From Kitasatospora sp. MMS16-BH015 (GTDB lineage: Bacteria; Actinomycetota; Actinomycetes; Streptomycetales; Streptomycetaceae): a stretch of DNA of 64,000 nt. This document shows positions 50,649-58,691 of the stretch, piece by piece. The translations under genes and the position numbers were made by a program. The stretch spans positions 7,703,001-7,767,000 of the forward strand of contig NZ_CP025394.1 in NCBI RefSeq assembly GCF_002943525.1, given 5' to 3'. The notes below the pieces were generated by a model, which was not told the origin of the DNA, made no database searches, and saw only the letters and a program-made list of their open reading frames with translations. The number at the start of each line of letters is the position of its first letter. Position 1 is the stretch's first letter.

Positions 50649-50690
50649 ACCTCGGCTAGGGCGCCGCTCCGGCCCCGGCACGGCAGCGCC

Positions 50691-50713
50691 CGGGCCGACC
50701 CGCCGTCGGCCCG
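50691..50713. terminator. hairpin between aquaporin and flavodoxin genes
   Basis: A perfect 9-bp stem CGGGCCGAC / GTCGGCCCG with a 5-base loop lies between two convergent genes, 43 bases after the aquaporin stop and 20 bases past the flavodoxin stop. Confidence 0.6.
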
Positions 50714-50732
50714 GCACACCCCGCACCGTGAG

Positions 50733-51203
50733 CTAGGAGACCGCTCCTCGCCCGCCCCTCAGTCGCGCGGCGAACGCCCGCGCGGCAGCCAGGTCCCCGT
50801 CGTTCGGCCGCTGCTTCCGGATGCCGCCGACCAGCCGGAAGGGCCCCATGGTGTCCAGGGCCCGGCAGGAGAAGATCCCGTCCACCGCAAAGCCCTTGGC
50901 TTCCAGGAGCTTGACCAAGGGGCGGGAGAAGGGCGCCAGCGGCAGCTCGGGAAGCCCGCTGGTGGCGAACACGAAGGCCCGGCCCCGCCCGGCGGGCAGC
51001 GCCTTGACGAGGTCGACCAGGCTGGGGTGGAGCCGCTGGTAGAAGACGCCCGAGCCGAATCCCACCAGGTCGGCACCGGCCAGCTCCGCCGGGTCGGCCT
51101 GCTCGGGGGAGACGACCTTCGCGCCCAGTGTCCGGGCCATGCTGTCAGCGACCCGGCGCGTGTTGCCGTGCGACACGGAGGCGCACACGATGACGGTCTT
51201 CAT
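50733..51203 (-). CDS. flavodoxin-family protein
   Basis: This 156-residue protein has a flavodoxin fold: TVIVCASVSHGNTRRVADSM forms the FMN phosphate loop (S-x-x-H-G-N-T-x-x), followed by GADLVGFGSGVFYQRLHPS and GRAFVFATSGLPE. Electron-transfer partner unknown. ATG chosen with AGAGGG about 9 bases upstream; a GTG 6 bases earlier sits too close to that site. Monocistronic by context. Confidence 0.85.
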   Translation of the reverse strand: MKTVIVCASVSHGNTRRVADSMARTLGAKVVSPEQADPAELAGADLVGFGSGVFYQRLHPSLVDLVKALPAGRGRAFVFATSGLPELPLAPFSRPLVKLLEAKGFAVDGIFSCRALDTMGPFRLVGGIRKQRPNDGDLAAARAFAARLRGGRGAVS

Positions 51204-51306
51204 CTTCACGATCCCTCTCTCTCGGTTCCGTGATGAAGACAGCGCAGCGGCGTCAGATGTGACACCACTCGGGTGCGAAGACAGCCGTGCCACGTCAGGC
51301 CACAAG

Positions 51307-51345
51307 CGGGCAGCGCCCAGCCCCGGTGGGGCTGGGCGCTGCCCG
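51307..51345 (-). terminator. terminator of the NPF-repeat gene
   Basis: A perfect 18-bp stem CGGGCAGCGCCCAGCCCC and its complement with loop GGT lies 28 bases past the stop of the large minus-strand gene and upstream of the flavodoxin gene. This is one of the strongest hairpins in the window. Confidence 0.85.
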
Positions 51346-51372
51346 TTGCTGCTCGATCCGGCCGGACGGAAC

Positions 51373-53736
51373 CTAGCCGAAGGGGTTGTTGGCCGGGGCC
51401 TCGGGCGGGGCCGGCGGGGCGGCGGGGGCGGTCGTGCTCGGGGCCTGGGGGGCGAAGGGGTTGAAGTCGGCCGGGGGCACCTGGACGGGGGTGCCCTTGC
51501 CCTCACCCGGGGCTGCGGCGGCGGGCGGGGCCGGCGGGGCGAACGGGTTGAAGTCGGCGGGCGGCACGTGGACCGGGGTGCCCTTGGGCTCGCCGGCCGG
51601 TTCGGCGGCTGCGGCGGCCGGGGCCGGGGGCGCGAACGGGTTGAAGTCCGCCGGGGGTACGTGGACCGGGGTGGCCTTGCCCGCCGTGGGCGGCTGGGTG
51701 GGGGCCGGGGGAGCCGCGATCGGGGCCGGTGGGGCTGCCTGCTGGGAGCCCTGGGGCGCGACCGAGGTGCCGAAGGGGTCCTTCGGCGTGGTCACGGTGC
51801 CGAAGGGGTCGGCGGCGGCCGGGGTGGCGACCGGGGCAGCGGCCGGAGCCACCGGAGCCGCCGGAGCAGCAGCGGTGGCCGTGCCCGGGGCCGGGGGCGC
51901 GAAGGGGTTGAAGTCGGCCGGGGGGACGTTGACCGCGGTGCCCTTGGGCTCACCGGTCGCCGCGGCCGGGGCCGGGGGCGCGAAGGGGTTGAAGTCCGCC
52001 GGGGGCACGTGGACCGGGGTGCCCTTGGGCTCGCCGGTCGGTTCGGCGGCAGCTGCGGCGGGGGCCGGGGCCGGCGGTGCGAAGGGGTTGAAGTCGGCGG
52101 GCGGGACCTGGACCGGGGTGCCCTTGGTCGGGGCGGCTTCGGTGGAGGCCAGGGCGGTCCGGGCCGGCGCCGGGGCGCCGAAGGGGTCGGCAGCCGGTGC
52201 GGCGGGGGTCGGGGTGCCAAAGGGGTCGAACGCGGCTGCGGCAGCGGCCGGGGCCGGGGTGGCCTGGGCGGGCACCGAGCCGGGGGCCGGCGGCGCGAAG
52301 GGGTTGAAGTCGGCCGGGGGCACGTTGACGGCCGTGCCCTTGGGCTCACCGGTCGCCGCGGCGGGGGCCGGGGGCGCGAAGGGGTTGAAGTCCGCCGGGG
52401 GCACCTGGACCGGGGTGCCCTTCGGTTCCGCCGGGGCGGTGGCGGTGGCGGCCGGGGCCTGCGGCGGCACGGCGGGCTGCGCCGGCTGCGCGGGCTGGGC
52501 CGGCGGGGGCGGCGTGGGGCGGGTCTCGGCGGCGGCCGGCCGGTCCGCCGGGTGCGGGGCGGTGGGCTGCTGCGGCTCGCTCGGGGCCGGCGGCGCTGCG
52601 GCGGTGGCCTGGTCGGCCCCGGCGCCGGTCGGCTGCTGCGCAGCCGGGTGGGCGGCGGCCTGCGGTGCGGCCGGGCCGGCCGGGGCGAGCACGCCGTCCC
52701 AGCCGAGCTGGAGGCTCTTCAGGATGTCGGCGAAGGCGCCGGCGTAGAGGTCCCAGTCCTCCGCACGGACGGTGCCCAGCTGGACGGTGAGGACGGTGGC
52801 GCCGTCGGGCAGGGGCACGAAGGCCTGGGCGACGGAGGTGACGGCCCAGCGGCGGGTGGGGTCGGGGGTGAGGGGGGCCGGGATGGCGGCGGCGCGGCCC
52901 TCGACCAGGACGGCGGCGGGGCCGGCCGGGAGGAGGACGGTCCAGACCTCGGCGTTCGGGCGGCTGTCGGCGAGGTGGGTGGCCAGCTCGGTGACGGGGG
53001 TGCGGTCGGCGGTGAGGGAGACCACCAGGGAGGCGTGGCTGGGGCGGCCGCCCACGCTGAGGGCGGCGAGGCCGGCGAAGACCACGCCGGCGGAGTGCAG
53101 GGGCTCGGCGAGGGCGGCGCTGAGCAGCGCCCAGTCGCGGCGGGCCGGCTGGGCGGCGCCGGCGAAGAGCTCCTCGGCGGTCTCGACCAGGTGCTCGGCG
53201 CGGTCCTCGTGGGCACCCCGGGTGGTGACGGAGTGGAAGACCGGCGGGACGACCAGCCGGACCTCGACGCCTGCCCCGGTGGCCAGCTCGTCCGGCACCA
53301 GCGTCTCCCGGCCGGCGGCCAGTTCGGCCAGCACGGCGGGGAAGGGCGGGCGCAGGCCCGGGTCGGAGCTCTCGGCGGTGACCGGCAGCTGGAAGTGGGC
53401 GGCCGTCGGGCCCTCGCCGGGGGCGCCCTCGACGCCCCGGACCGGTCCCGCGCCCAGGCGGCGCAGCAGCTCGGCGGTGAGGCCGGCGTCGGCGTCGGTG
53501 CCGCGCAGCGAGCTGCCCTCGACCACGGTGCCCAGGCCCCGGACGGTCATGGTGCCCTGGCCGGTGCTGGTCAGCCGGAGGCCGAACAGGGCGCCCGCCG
53601 TGGGGTGGTCGGCGCGCCGGAAGGCGGTGAGTGAGTCGACGGGGTAGTGCGAGGCGCTGCCGTCGAGGAGTGCCTCGGCCAGCACGTCGAGCGTGGCCCC
53701 GATCTGCTCCGCGCCCGCGAAGCCGTTCTGAGTCAT
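51373..53736 (-). CDS. large protein of unknown function with NPF/DPF-repeat tail
   Basis: This is a 787-residue protein. Residues 1 to about 385 form a balanced globular part (starts TQNGFAGAEQIGATLDVLAE; contains LADSRPNAEVWTVLLPAGPA and VLTVQLGTVRAEDWDLYAGA) that I cannot place in a known family. It vaguely recalls secretion-associated or SseB-like domains. Then a Pro/Ala/Gln linker (about 390-480) leads to a tail with eight copies of VPPADFNPFAP (one ends AFQ-free as APQ), usually preceded by KGTPV or KGTAV. The tail also holds four DPFG sites and a C-terminal NNPFG. No signal peptide or membrane helix, so cytosolic. ATG chosen; ribosome site weak. Monocistronic with its own terminator. 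Confidence 0.8.
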   Translation of the reverse strand: MTQNGFAGAEQIGATLDVLAEALLDGSASHYPVDSLTAFRRADHPTAGALFGLRLTSTGQGTMTVRGLGTVVEGSSLRGTDADAGLTAELLRRLGAGPVRGVEGAPGEGPTAAHFQLPVTAESSDPGLRPPFPAVLAELAAGRETLVPDELATGAGVEVRLVVPPVFHSVTTRGAHEDRAEHLVETAEELFAGAAQPARRDWALLSAALAEPLHSAGVVFAGLAALSVGGRPSHASLVVSLTADRTPVTELATHLADSRPNAEVWTVLLPAGPAAVLVEGRAAAIPAPLTPDPTRRWAVTSVAQAFVPLPDGATVLTVQLGTVRAEDWDLYAGAFADILKSLQLGWDGVLAPAGPAAPQAAAHPAAQQPTGAGADQATAAAPPAPSEPQQPTAPHPADRPAAAETRPTPPPPAQPAQPAQPAVPPQAPAATATAPAEPKGTPVQVPPADFNPFAPPAPAAATGEPKGTAVNVPPADFNPFAPPAPGSVPAQATPAPAAAAAAFDPFGTPTPAAPAADPFGAPAPARTALASTEAAPTKGTPVQVPPADFNPFAPPAPAPAAAAAEPTGEPKGTPVHVPPADFNPFAPPAPAAATGEPKGTAVNVPPADFNPFAPPAPGTATAAAPAAPVAPAAAPVATPAAADPFGTVTTPKDPFGTSVAPQGSQQAAPPAPIAAPPAPTQPPTAGKATPVHVPPADFNPFAPPAPAAAAAEPAGEPKGTPVHVPPADFNPFAPPAPPAAAAPGEGKGTPVQVPPADFNPFAPQAPSTTAPAAPPAPPEAPANNPFG
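51450..52395 (-). repeat. degenerate tandem repeats encoding ADFNPFAP units
   Basis: The DNA coding for the NPF tail has eight near-identical blocks near 51455, 51541, 51635, 51901, 51985, 52081, 52295 and 52380. Most are 84-96 bases apart, with two larger gaps where DPFG sequence has been inserted. Codon choice varies slightly among copies, implying that the protein motif is kept by selection while the DNA drifts. Confidence 0.8.
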
Positions 53737-53895
53737 GCTGCTGAGCCCCCTCGCCCCGGTGAATGCACACGGCCGGGACGTACGCGTCCGACCGGCCTGA
53801 TCCTGCCCATTTTCTATCAGACCGAGCGGGCCCTCCGGCACTGTGCCCGGCGGCCGGACCGCTCCACCGGGCCGGTGGACCGGCCGGACGGGTGG

Positions 53896-54687
53896 TCAGG
53901 CCTCGGGGGTGGCCAGCCGGGTCAGAGCGGTGGCCAGGCCGGGGACGGCCAGCAGCGAGGTGAGGTCGCGGACCAGCAGGCCGGTCGGGCCCTCGGGCTG
54001 CTCGGCGGCGAGGAAGTCCGCGAGCTCCACGGCCACGGCGGGCTCGCGGGCGGCCGTCACCACCAGGGCGACCACGAAGTCCTGGACGAGCTGGAGTTGG
54101 AGCTCCTCGCGGGGGACGCTGCGTTCGGCCAGCCACTCGAGCGAGGTGATCTCGGCGTTGGCGATCCAGGCGCGGACGGTGCGGCGGATGCCGGGGCTCG
54201 GGGCGGGCAGCGCGAGGTGGAGCAGGATCTGCTCGTACGCGGCTTGGCGGACCTCGTCGATCACGGCGGTGGTGCCGGGGCTGGCGGCCACCGAGCCGCC
54301 GCGCAGCAGGGCGGAGAAGCCGGGGCCGTGGCTGTCCACGAAGTCGAGGTAACGGCCCATCACCCGGTGCAGCCGCTCGGAGAGCGGGCCCTCGGCCTTC
54401 TCCTCGAACCGCCCGGCCAGCTCCTGGCCGGCCCGCCGCATCGACTCCTCGTAGATCGCCTGCTTGCCGGGGAAGTAGTGGTAGACCAGCGGCCGCGAGG
54501 CCCCCGCCGCAGCGGCGATGTCGTCGATCGACACCTCCTCGGGCGGGCGGTGCGCGAAGAGCTCGAGCGCCACGGCGATCAGCTGCTCCCGCCGCTCGTC
54601 CACGCTCAACCGCCGCCGGGCCGTCCGCCCGCCCGGCCGCTCCTCCCCGGACCGACCGCCCGTCACCGCCTGCGTTCCCGAAGCCAT
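53896..54687 (-). CDS. TetR-family transcriptional regulator
   Basis: This 263-residue protein has a charged N-terminal extension of about 30 residues and a TetR HTH (REQLIAVALELFAHRPPEEV, IDDIAAAAGASRPLVYHYFP, GKQAIYEE). The ligand domain from about residue 85 ends in the FVVALVVTAAREPAVAVELA type region. Such regulators usually repress themselves and a divergent gene; here the divergent neighbour is the Tat-exported molybdoenzyme, 148 bases away. ATG with GGTGGAG close upstream. Confidence 0.92.
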   Translation of the reverse strand: MASGTQAVTGGRSGEERPGGRTARRRLSVDERREQLIAVALELFAHRPPEEVSIDDIAAAAGASRPLVYHYFPGKQAIYEESMRRAGQELAGRFEEKAEGPLSERLHRVMGRYLDFVDSHGPGFSALLRGGSVAASPGTTAVIDEVRQAAYEQILLHLALPAPSPGIRRTVRAWIANAEITSLEWLAERSVPREELQLQLVQDFVVALVVTAAREPAVAVELADFLAAEQPEGPTGLLVRDLTSLLAVPGLATALTRLATPEA

Positions 54688-54835
54688 GGGCTCCACCCTA
54701 GTCGGCTCACGTACTGGACCGGCAGGCCAGGGCGGGGAGGGAGACGGGACGGAGTGGCCTTGTGGAGTGTGACGAAAGTCTGACGGGGGGCCGTGGGGGC
54801 TGGATCCGGGGGGTGCGGGCTGGTCGAATCGGAGG

Positions 54836-55558
54836 GTGAGTGGTGAAGGCGAGAAGGCGCGGCAGGCGCTCGGGGCTCCGGTGGGGCGGCGGGTGGTGCT
54901 CGGGATGCTCGGGCTCGGGGCGGTGGGGGTGGCGGCGGGGCCGTACCTGCAGCGGGGCGTGGAGAGCGTGACGAGCAAGGACCCGACGGGGTTGTCGGAC
55001 CTGCTGCCGGGCGGCGGCGGGTTCCGGTACTACTCGGTGGCCGGCTCGGTGCCGAACCGGTCGGCGGCGGAGTACACGCTGACCGTCGGCGGGCTGGTGG
55101 AGCGGCCGGCGGTGTTCGGGCTGGCCCAGCTGCAGGCGATGCGGCAGCAGCGGGTGGTGCACGACGTGCAGTGCGTGACGGGCTGGCGGGTGCCCTCGGT
55201 GCCGTTCGAGGGGGTGCCGCTGGCGGACCTGCTGACGGCCGTCGGGGTGCGGCCGGAGGCGACGGCGGTGCGGTTCGGCTGCTTCGACGGGGAGTACAGC
55301 GAGAGCCTGACGCTGGATCAGGCCCGGCAGGACGGGGTGCTGGTGGCGCTGCGGATGAAGGACGCGCCGGTGAGCCACGAGCACGGCGGGCCGGTGCGGC
55401 TGTACGTGGCGCCGATGTACTTCTACAAGTCGGCGAAGTGGCTCTCCGAGATCACGCTGACCTCGGCGGTGCAGCCGGGGTACTGGGAGCACTACGGCTA
55501 CGACGTGGATGCCTGGGTCGGCCGGTCGAACGGGAGGGACGATGCGCCCACGGGCTGA
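54836..55558 (+). CDS. Tat-exported sulfite-oxidase-type molybdopterin enzyme
   Basis: This is a 240-residue protein. An N-terminal segment with R18-R19 and the core VVLGMLGLGAVGVAAGPY resembles a twin-arginine signal/anchor. The rest is one oxidoreductase molybdopterin-binding domain: HDVQCVTGWRVPSVPFEGVP, where C113 is the expected Mo ligand, then LRMKDAPVSHEHGGPVRLYV and YKSAKWLSEITLT. The absence of a dimerisation domain resembles MsrP/YedY. The GTG abuts GGAGG, so the mRNA may be leaderless or the start slightly wrong. The cytochrome b gene overlaps its end by 17 bases and is the likely electron partner. Confidence 0.9.
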   Translation: MSGEGEKARQALGAPVGRRVVLGMLGLGAVGVAAGPYLQRGVESVTSKDPTGLSDLLPGGGGFRYYSVAGSVPNRSAAEYTLTVGGLVERPAVFGLAQLQAMRQQRVVHDVQCVTGWRVPSVPFEGVPLADLLTAVGVRPEATAVRFGCFDGEYSESLTLDQARQDGVLVALRMKDAPVSHEHGGPVRLYVAPMYFYKSAKWLSEITLTSAVQPGYWEHYGYDVDAWVGRSNGRDDAPTG

Positions 55559-56180
55559 GTCCGTCCGGCGGTTCACCCGGGCCGAGCACTGGGTGCACCG
55601 GGCCACCGCCGCGCTGATGGCGGTCTGCCTGGTGACGGCCGCCTTCCTGTACTACCCGCCGCTGGCCGAGCTGGTCGGCCGCCGGCGGCTGGTGGTGACG
55701 GTGCACGAGTGGTGCGGGCTGGCGCTGCCGGTGCCGCTGCTGCTCGGGCTGGTCTCCCGGGCGCTGCGGGCCGATCTGGTGCGGCTGGGCCGGTTCGCGC
55801 CGTACGACCGGGAGTGGCTGCGGGCGGTGCGGCGGCGCTCGTACCGGCGGCCGGCGGGCAAGTTCAACGCCGGGCAGAAGCTGTACGCCTCCTGGATCGC
55901 CGGGGCGGTGCTGGTGATGCTGGGCACCGGGGTACTGATGTGGTTCACCCACCTGGCGCCGCTGGTCTGGCGCACCGGGGCCACCTTCGTGCACGACTGG
56001 CTGGCGGTGGCCGTGGCGGTGGTGGTCGGCGGGCACGTCTGGATGGCGGTGAAGGACCCGGAGGCCCGGCGCGGGCTGCGCACCGGGCTGGTCGACCCGC
56101 TCTGGGCCGCGCGGGAGCACCCGGACTGGGACCACGCGGCGGACCACGCGGGGGATCAGGGGGAGCGCCGCTCCAGGTAG
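55542..56180 (+). CDS. cytochrome b/b561-type membrane subunit
   Basis: This 212-residue protein has four membrane helices. Haem-ligand candidates are His in FTRAEHWVHRATAALM, VTVHEWCGLALPV, FVHDWLAVAVAVV and VVGGHVWMAV, the arrangement of formate-dehydrogenase-gamma/b561-type cytochromes. It begins inside the molybdoenzyme gene with GGGAGGG in front, so the two are translated together. It would pass quinol electrons to or from the exported molybdoenzyme. It replaces the MsrQ/YedZ type seen in enterobacteria. Its 3' end overlaps the Nudix gene on the other strand by 25 bases. Confidence 0.88.
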   Translation: MRPRAESVRRFTRAEHWVHRATAALMAVCLVTAAFLYYPPLAELVGRRRLVVTVHEWCGLALPVPLLLGLVSRALRADLVRLGRFAPYDREWLRAVRRRSYRRPAGKFNAGQKLYASWIAGAVLVMLGTGVLMWFTHLAPLVWRTGATFVHDWLAVAVAVVVGGHVWMAVKDPEARRGLRTGLVDPLWAAREHPDWDHAADHAGDQGERRSR

Positions 56181-56671
56181 CCCTGCCAGGCGGCCAGGCC
56201 GTCCGGGACGAAGGGCCATTCGGTGAGCTTGGCGGTGAGTTCGGCCTCGGTGAGCCAGTCGTGCCAGGCCACCTCCTCGACCTGCGGGGAGACCGGGCCG
56301 TCCCAGGTGGCCTGGTAGACCTGGCACCACCACTGGTCGCCGGTCTCCTCGTCGTGGAAGAGGAACTTGTGCAGCGGGCTCGGGCTGACCCCGCTGACCC
56401 CCAGCTCCTCCTCGGCCTCGCGGACGGCGGCCAGGTCGTAGCTCTCGCCGGCACCGACCACGCCGCCGACGAAGCAGTCGTAGTAGCCGGGGTAGTAGGT
56501 CTTGGTGTCGGTGCGGCGGTGGGTGAAGATCCGGCCCTGCGGGTCGCGGACCAGGATGAAGACGCAGCGGTGGCGCAGGCCGTCGCGGTAGACCACGTCC
56601 CGGTAGGCCTGGCCGGTCACCCGGTCCTGCTCGTCCACCACGTCAAGCAGCTCTTCGGCGGGGTTCGTCAT
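56156..56671 (-). CDS. Nudix hydrolase
   Basis: This 171-residue protein has the Nudix box G-G-V-V-G-A-G-E-S-Y-D-L-A-A-V-R-E-A-E-E-E-L-G at about residues 68-90, all key Glu present. The opening PAEELLDVVDEQDRVTGQAY and YYPGYYDCFVGG resemble the isopentenyl-isomerase-like YfcD subgroup. It hydrolyses a nucleoside-diphosphate-linked compound, not identified. ATG with GGGAGG-like sequence. Convergent with and overlapping the cytochrome b gene. Confidence 0.92.
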   Translation of the reverse strand: MTNPAEELLDVVDEQDRVTGQAYRDVVYRDGLRHRCVFILVRDPQGRIFTHRRTDTKTYYPGYYDCFVGGVVGAGESYDLAAVREAEEELGVSGVSPSPLHKFLFHDEETGDQWWCQVYQATWDGPVSPQVEEVAWHDWLTEAELTAKLTEWPFVPDGLAAWQGYLERRSP

Positions 56672-56768
56672 GGGGAGGACGCTACCGGGGTCGGTCGAAG
56701 GGTGATCATCGGTTTATCGTTCCAAGCTGGATGCGGAGCAGCCGGGTCCGGAACGAGGGCGGTGCGCG

Positions 56769-57983
56769 GTGGTGGACATCTGGGGCGAGACGGCGCCGGG
56801 CTTCGAGCCCGTCCGGGAGGCGTTCGCGCGCAACTTCCGCGAGCACGGCGAGCTCGGGGCCGCCTTCGCGCTGTACGCGGGCGGCCGCAAGGTGGTCGAC
56901 CTCTGGGGCGGGGACGCCCGGCCCGAGGTGGGCGGGCGTCCGGCGCCCGCCGTGCCGTGGACGGCCGACACCGCGCAGGTGCTGCGCTCGGTCACCAAGG
57001 GCCTGACCGCCACCGCCGCCCTGCACCTGGTGCAGCGCGGCGGGCTCGACCTGGACGCGCCGGTGGCCGCCTACTGGCCGGAGTTCGCGGCGGCGGGCAA
57101 GGAGCGGGTGCCGGTGCGCTGGCTGCTCTCGCACCAGGCCGGGGTGCCCGCGCTGGACGTGCCGCTGCGGGTCGAGGACGTGATCGCCTGGGAGCCGGCG
57201 GCCGCCGCCGTGGCGGCCCAGGCCCCCGCCTGGGAGCCCGGCACCGCGCACGGCTACCACCCGTACACCTTCGGCTGGCTGGTCGGCGAGGTGGTCCGGC
57301 GGGCGAGCGGCCGCAGCCTCGGCCAGTACTTCGCCGAGGAGATCGCCCGGCCGCTCGGGCTCGACCTCTGGATCGGCCTCCCGGCGGAGGCCCGCCCCCG
57401 GGTCGGCCTGCTGGTCGACCTGCCCGCCCCCGAGGCCGCCCAGACCGGCCCGAACGGCCTGCGGCTGCGCCCGCGCCAGGCCGTGGTCGACGCCTACCAG
57501 GACCCGACCTCGCTGACGGCCCGTTCGTTCGCCGCCGTCCGCCCCGGGGTGGACCTCAACGACCCGGCCGTCCAGTCGGCCGAGATCCCCGGCGCGGGCG
57601 GCATCGGCACCGCCCGCTCGGTGGCCCGGCTCTACGCGGCCCTGATCGGCGGGGCCGACCGCCACGGCGGCCCGGCCGGGCAGCTGCTGCCGCCGCTGCT
57701 CGACCCGGCCCTGCTGCACGAGGCCACTGGCCCGGAGGTGAAGGGCCCCGACCGGATCCTGATCGTCTCCACCTCCTTCGGCCTCGGCTTCTTCCGCCAC
57801 GGCCCCAGCTCCCCGATGTCCTCCCCGGCCGCCTTCGGCCACCCGGGCCGCGGCGGCTCCCTCGGCTTCGCCGACCCGGAGCTCGGCATCGGCTTCGGCT
57901 ACGTCACCAACGGCATGCAGCCGGGCGTCACCGGGGACATCCGCTCGCGGACGCTGATCGCGGCCGTGCTCGGCTGCCTCTGA
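56769..57983 (+). CDS. serine hydrolase of the beta-lactamase/EstB family
   Basis: This is a protein of about 404 residues without signal peptide. The catalytic tetrad S-V-T-K is in VLRSVTKGLTA (about residues 76-86) and the Tyr motif in GYHPYTFGWLVGEVV. The C-terminal GHPGRGGSLGFAD takes the place of the third motif. Family members are esterases or peptidases rather than resistance beta-lactamases. The start lies within GTGGTG; either codon is possible. Function beyond hydrolase is unknown. Confidence 0.87.
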   Translation: MVDIWGETAPGFEPVREAFARNFREHGELGAAFALYAGGRKVVDLWGGDARPEVGGRPAPAVPWTADTAQVLRSVTKGLTATAALHLVQRGGLDLDAPVAAYWPEFAAAGKERVPVRWLLSHQAGVPALDVPLRVEDVIAWEPAAAAVAAQAPAWEPGTAHGYHPYTFGWLVGEVVRRASGRSLGQYFAEEIARPLGLDLWIGLPAEARPRVGLLVDLPAPEAAQTGPNGLRLRPRQAVVDAYQDPTSLTARSFAAVRPGVDLNDPAVQSAEIPGAGGIGTARSVARLYAALIGGADRHGGPAGQLLPPLLDPALLHEATGPEVKGPDRILIVSTSFGLGFFRHGPSSPMSSPAAFGHPGRGGSLGFADPELGIGFGYVTNGMQPGVTGDIRSRTLIAAVLGCL

Positions 57984-58003
57984 GCCGGGTGTCGGGGTCG
58001 GGC

Positions 58004-58180
58004 TCAGGCGAAGGCGACCTGGGAGACCCCGGCCCGGTAGAACCTGGCGGCGTACCCGTAGGCCGCCGGGTCGAGTCCCTGCGACCGCGTGCGCAGGCCC
58101 TGGGCGTCGAAGAGGCCGATGCGGTCCTTCCACCAGTAGCCCGCGAGGGCCGGATCGGTCGAGGTGGCCGCGGTGGATTG
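58004..58180 (-). pseudogene. orphan C-terminal protein fragment
   Basis: The minus strand encodes about 55 residues with natural composition (STDPALAGYWWKDRIGLFDA, QGLRTRSQGLDPAAYGYAAR, FYRAGVSQVAFA-stop). No start codon with a ribosome site can be found, and composition collapses upstream. It looks like the 3' remnant of a deleted gene. I do not recognise the parent family. Confidence 0.35.
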
Positions 58181-58274
58181 GAGCCGACGGCGGTGCGTGT
58201 GGCCCCGGGGAGCAGATGGTTCGCGGTCGGGCGAATCCAGCGCGTGCCCGTTCGATCCCTCCCCCGGGGGCGGG

Positions 58275-58577
58275 TCAGGCCTGGCCGGTCTCGAAGTGGC
58301 TGATCCGGCCGTCGGTGACGGTGAAGCGCCAGGCGGTGCGCATGGTGCCCCAGGTGTCGTTGGCGTAGTCGGCGGTCAGGGAGCAGCCGTCGGCGGCCTC
58401 GGAGGTGACGGTCAGTCGGCCGTTGGCGGAGAAGATCTCGCGGTCCACCCAGGGGGCGAGGTCGCGGCCGGTGCCGTCGTCGGACATCGTGGCGTCCGGG
58501 GTGAGCAGGGCGAAGAAGGCGGTGCGGTCACCCTTGTTGATCGCGTCGATCAGGGCTTGGACGGTGGGGTCGGGCAT
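58275..58577 (-). CDS. NTF2-like (SnoaL-like) protein
   Basis: This 100-residue protein has the cone-shaped NTF2 fold pattern: VQALIDAINKGDRTAFFALLTPDATM at the start, WVDREIFSANGRLTV in the middle and WRFTVTDGRISHFETGQA at the end. Such proteins are small-molecule-binding enzymes or polyketide cyclase relatives. No active-site assignment is possible. ATG with AAGGAGCACC at 6 bases. Monocistronic. Confidence 0.85.
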   Translation of the reverse strand: MPDPTVQALIDAINKGDRTAFFALLTPDATMSDDGTGRDLAPWVDREIFSANGRLTVTSEAADGCSLTADYANDTWGTMRTAWRFTVTDGRISHFETGQA

Positions 58578-58691
58578 GGCGGTGCTCCTTCGGGCGGTTC
58601 GCTGGGGCGGTCCGGGGGTCCGGTGTGCTTGGATCCGATTGTGGGGGATTCGTCACGATATGTGCGGTACGAACCCGAAAGGAGGCGGGCG

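Noticed and set aside
51450..52395. CRISPR or minisatellite
   Set aside because: The repeats are in frame, degenerate at codon third positions, unevenly spaced and encode a conserved peptide; spacers are not unique sequences.
51139..53634. 831-codon open frame on the plus strand opposite the NPF-repeat gene
   Set aside because: The product is glycine/arginine monotony produced by reading the complement of Pro/Ala-rich codons; it has no start signal, and the other strand has natural protein composition.
56769..57983. Beta-lactamase resistance gene
   Set aside because: The SxxK-YxF arrangement and lack of signal peptide fit cytosolic esterase/peptidase relatives, not secreted class A or C enzymes.
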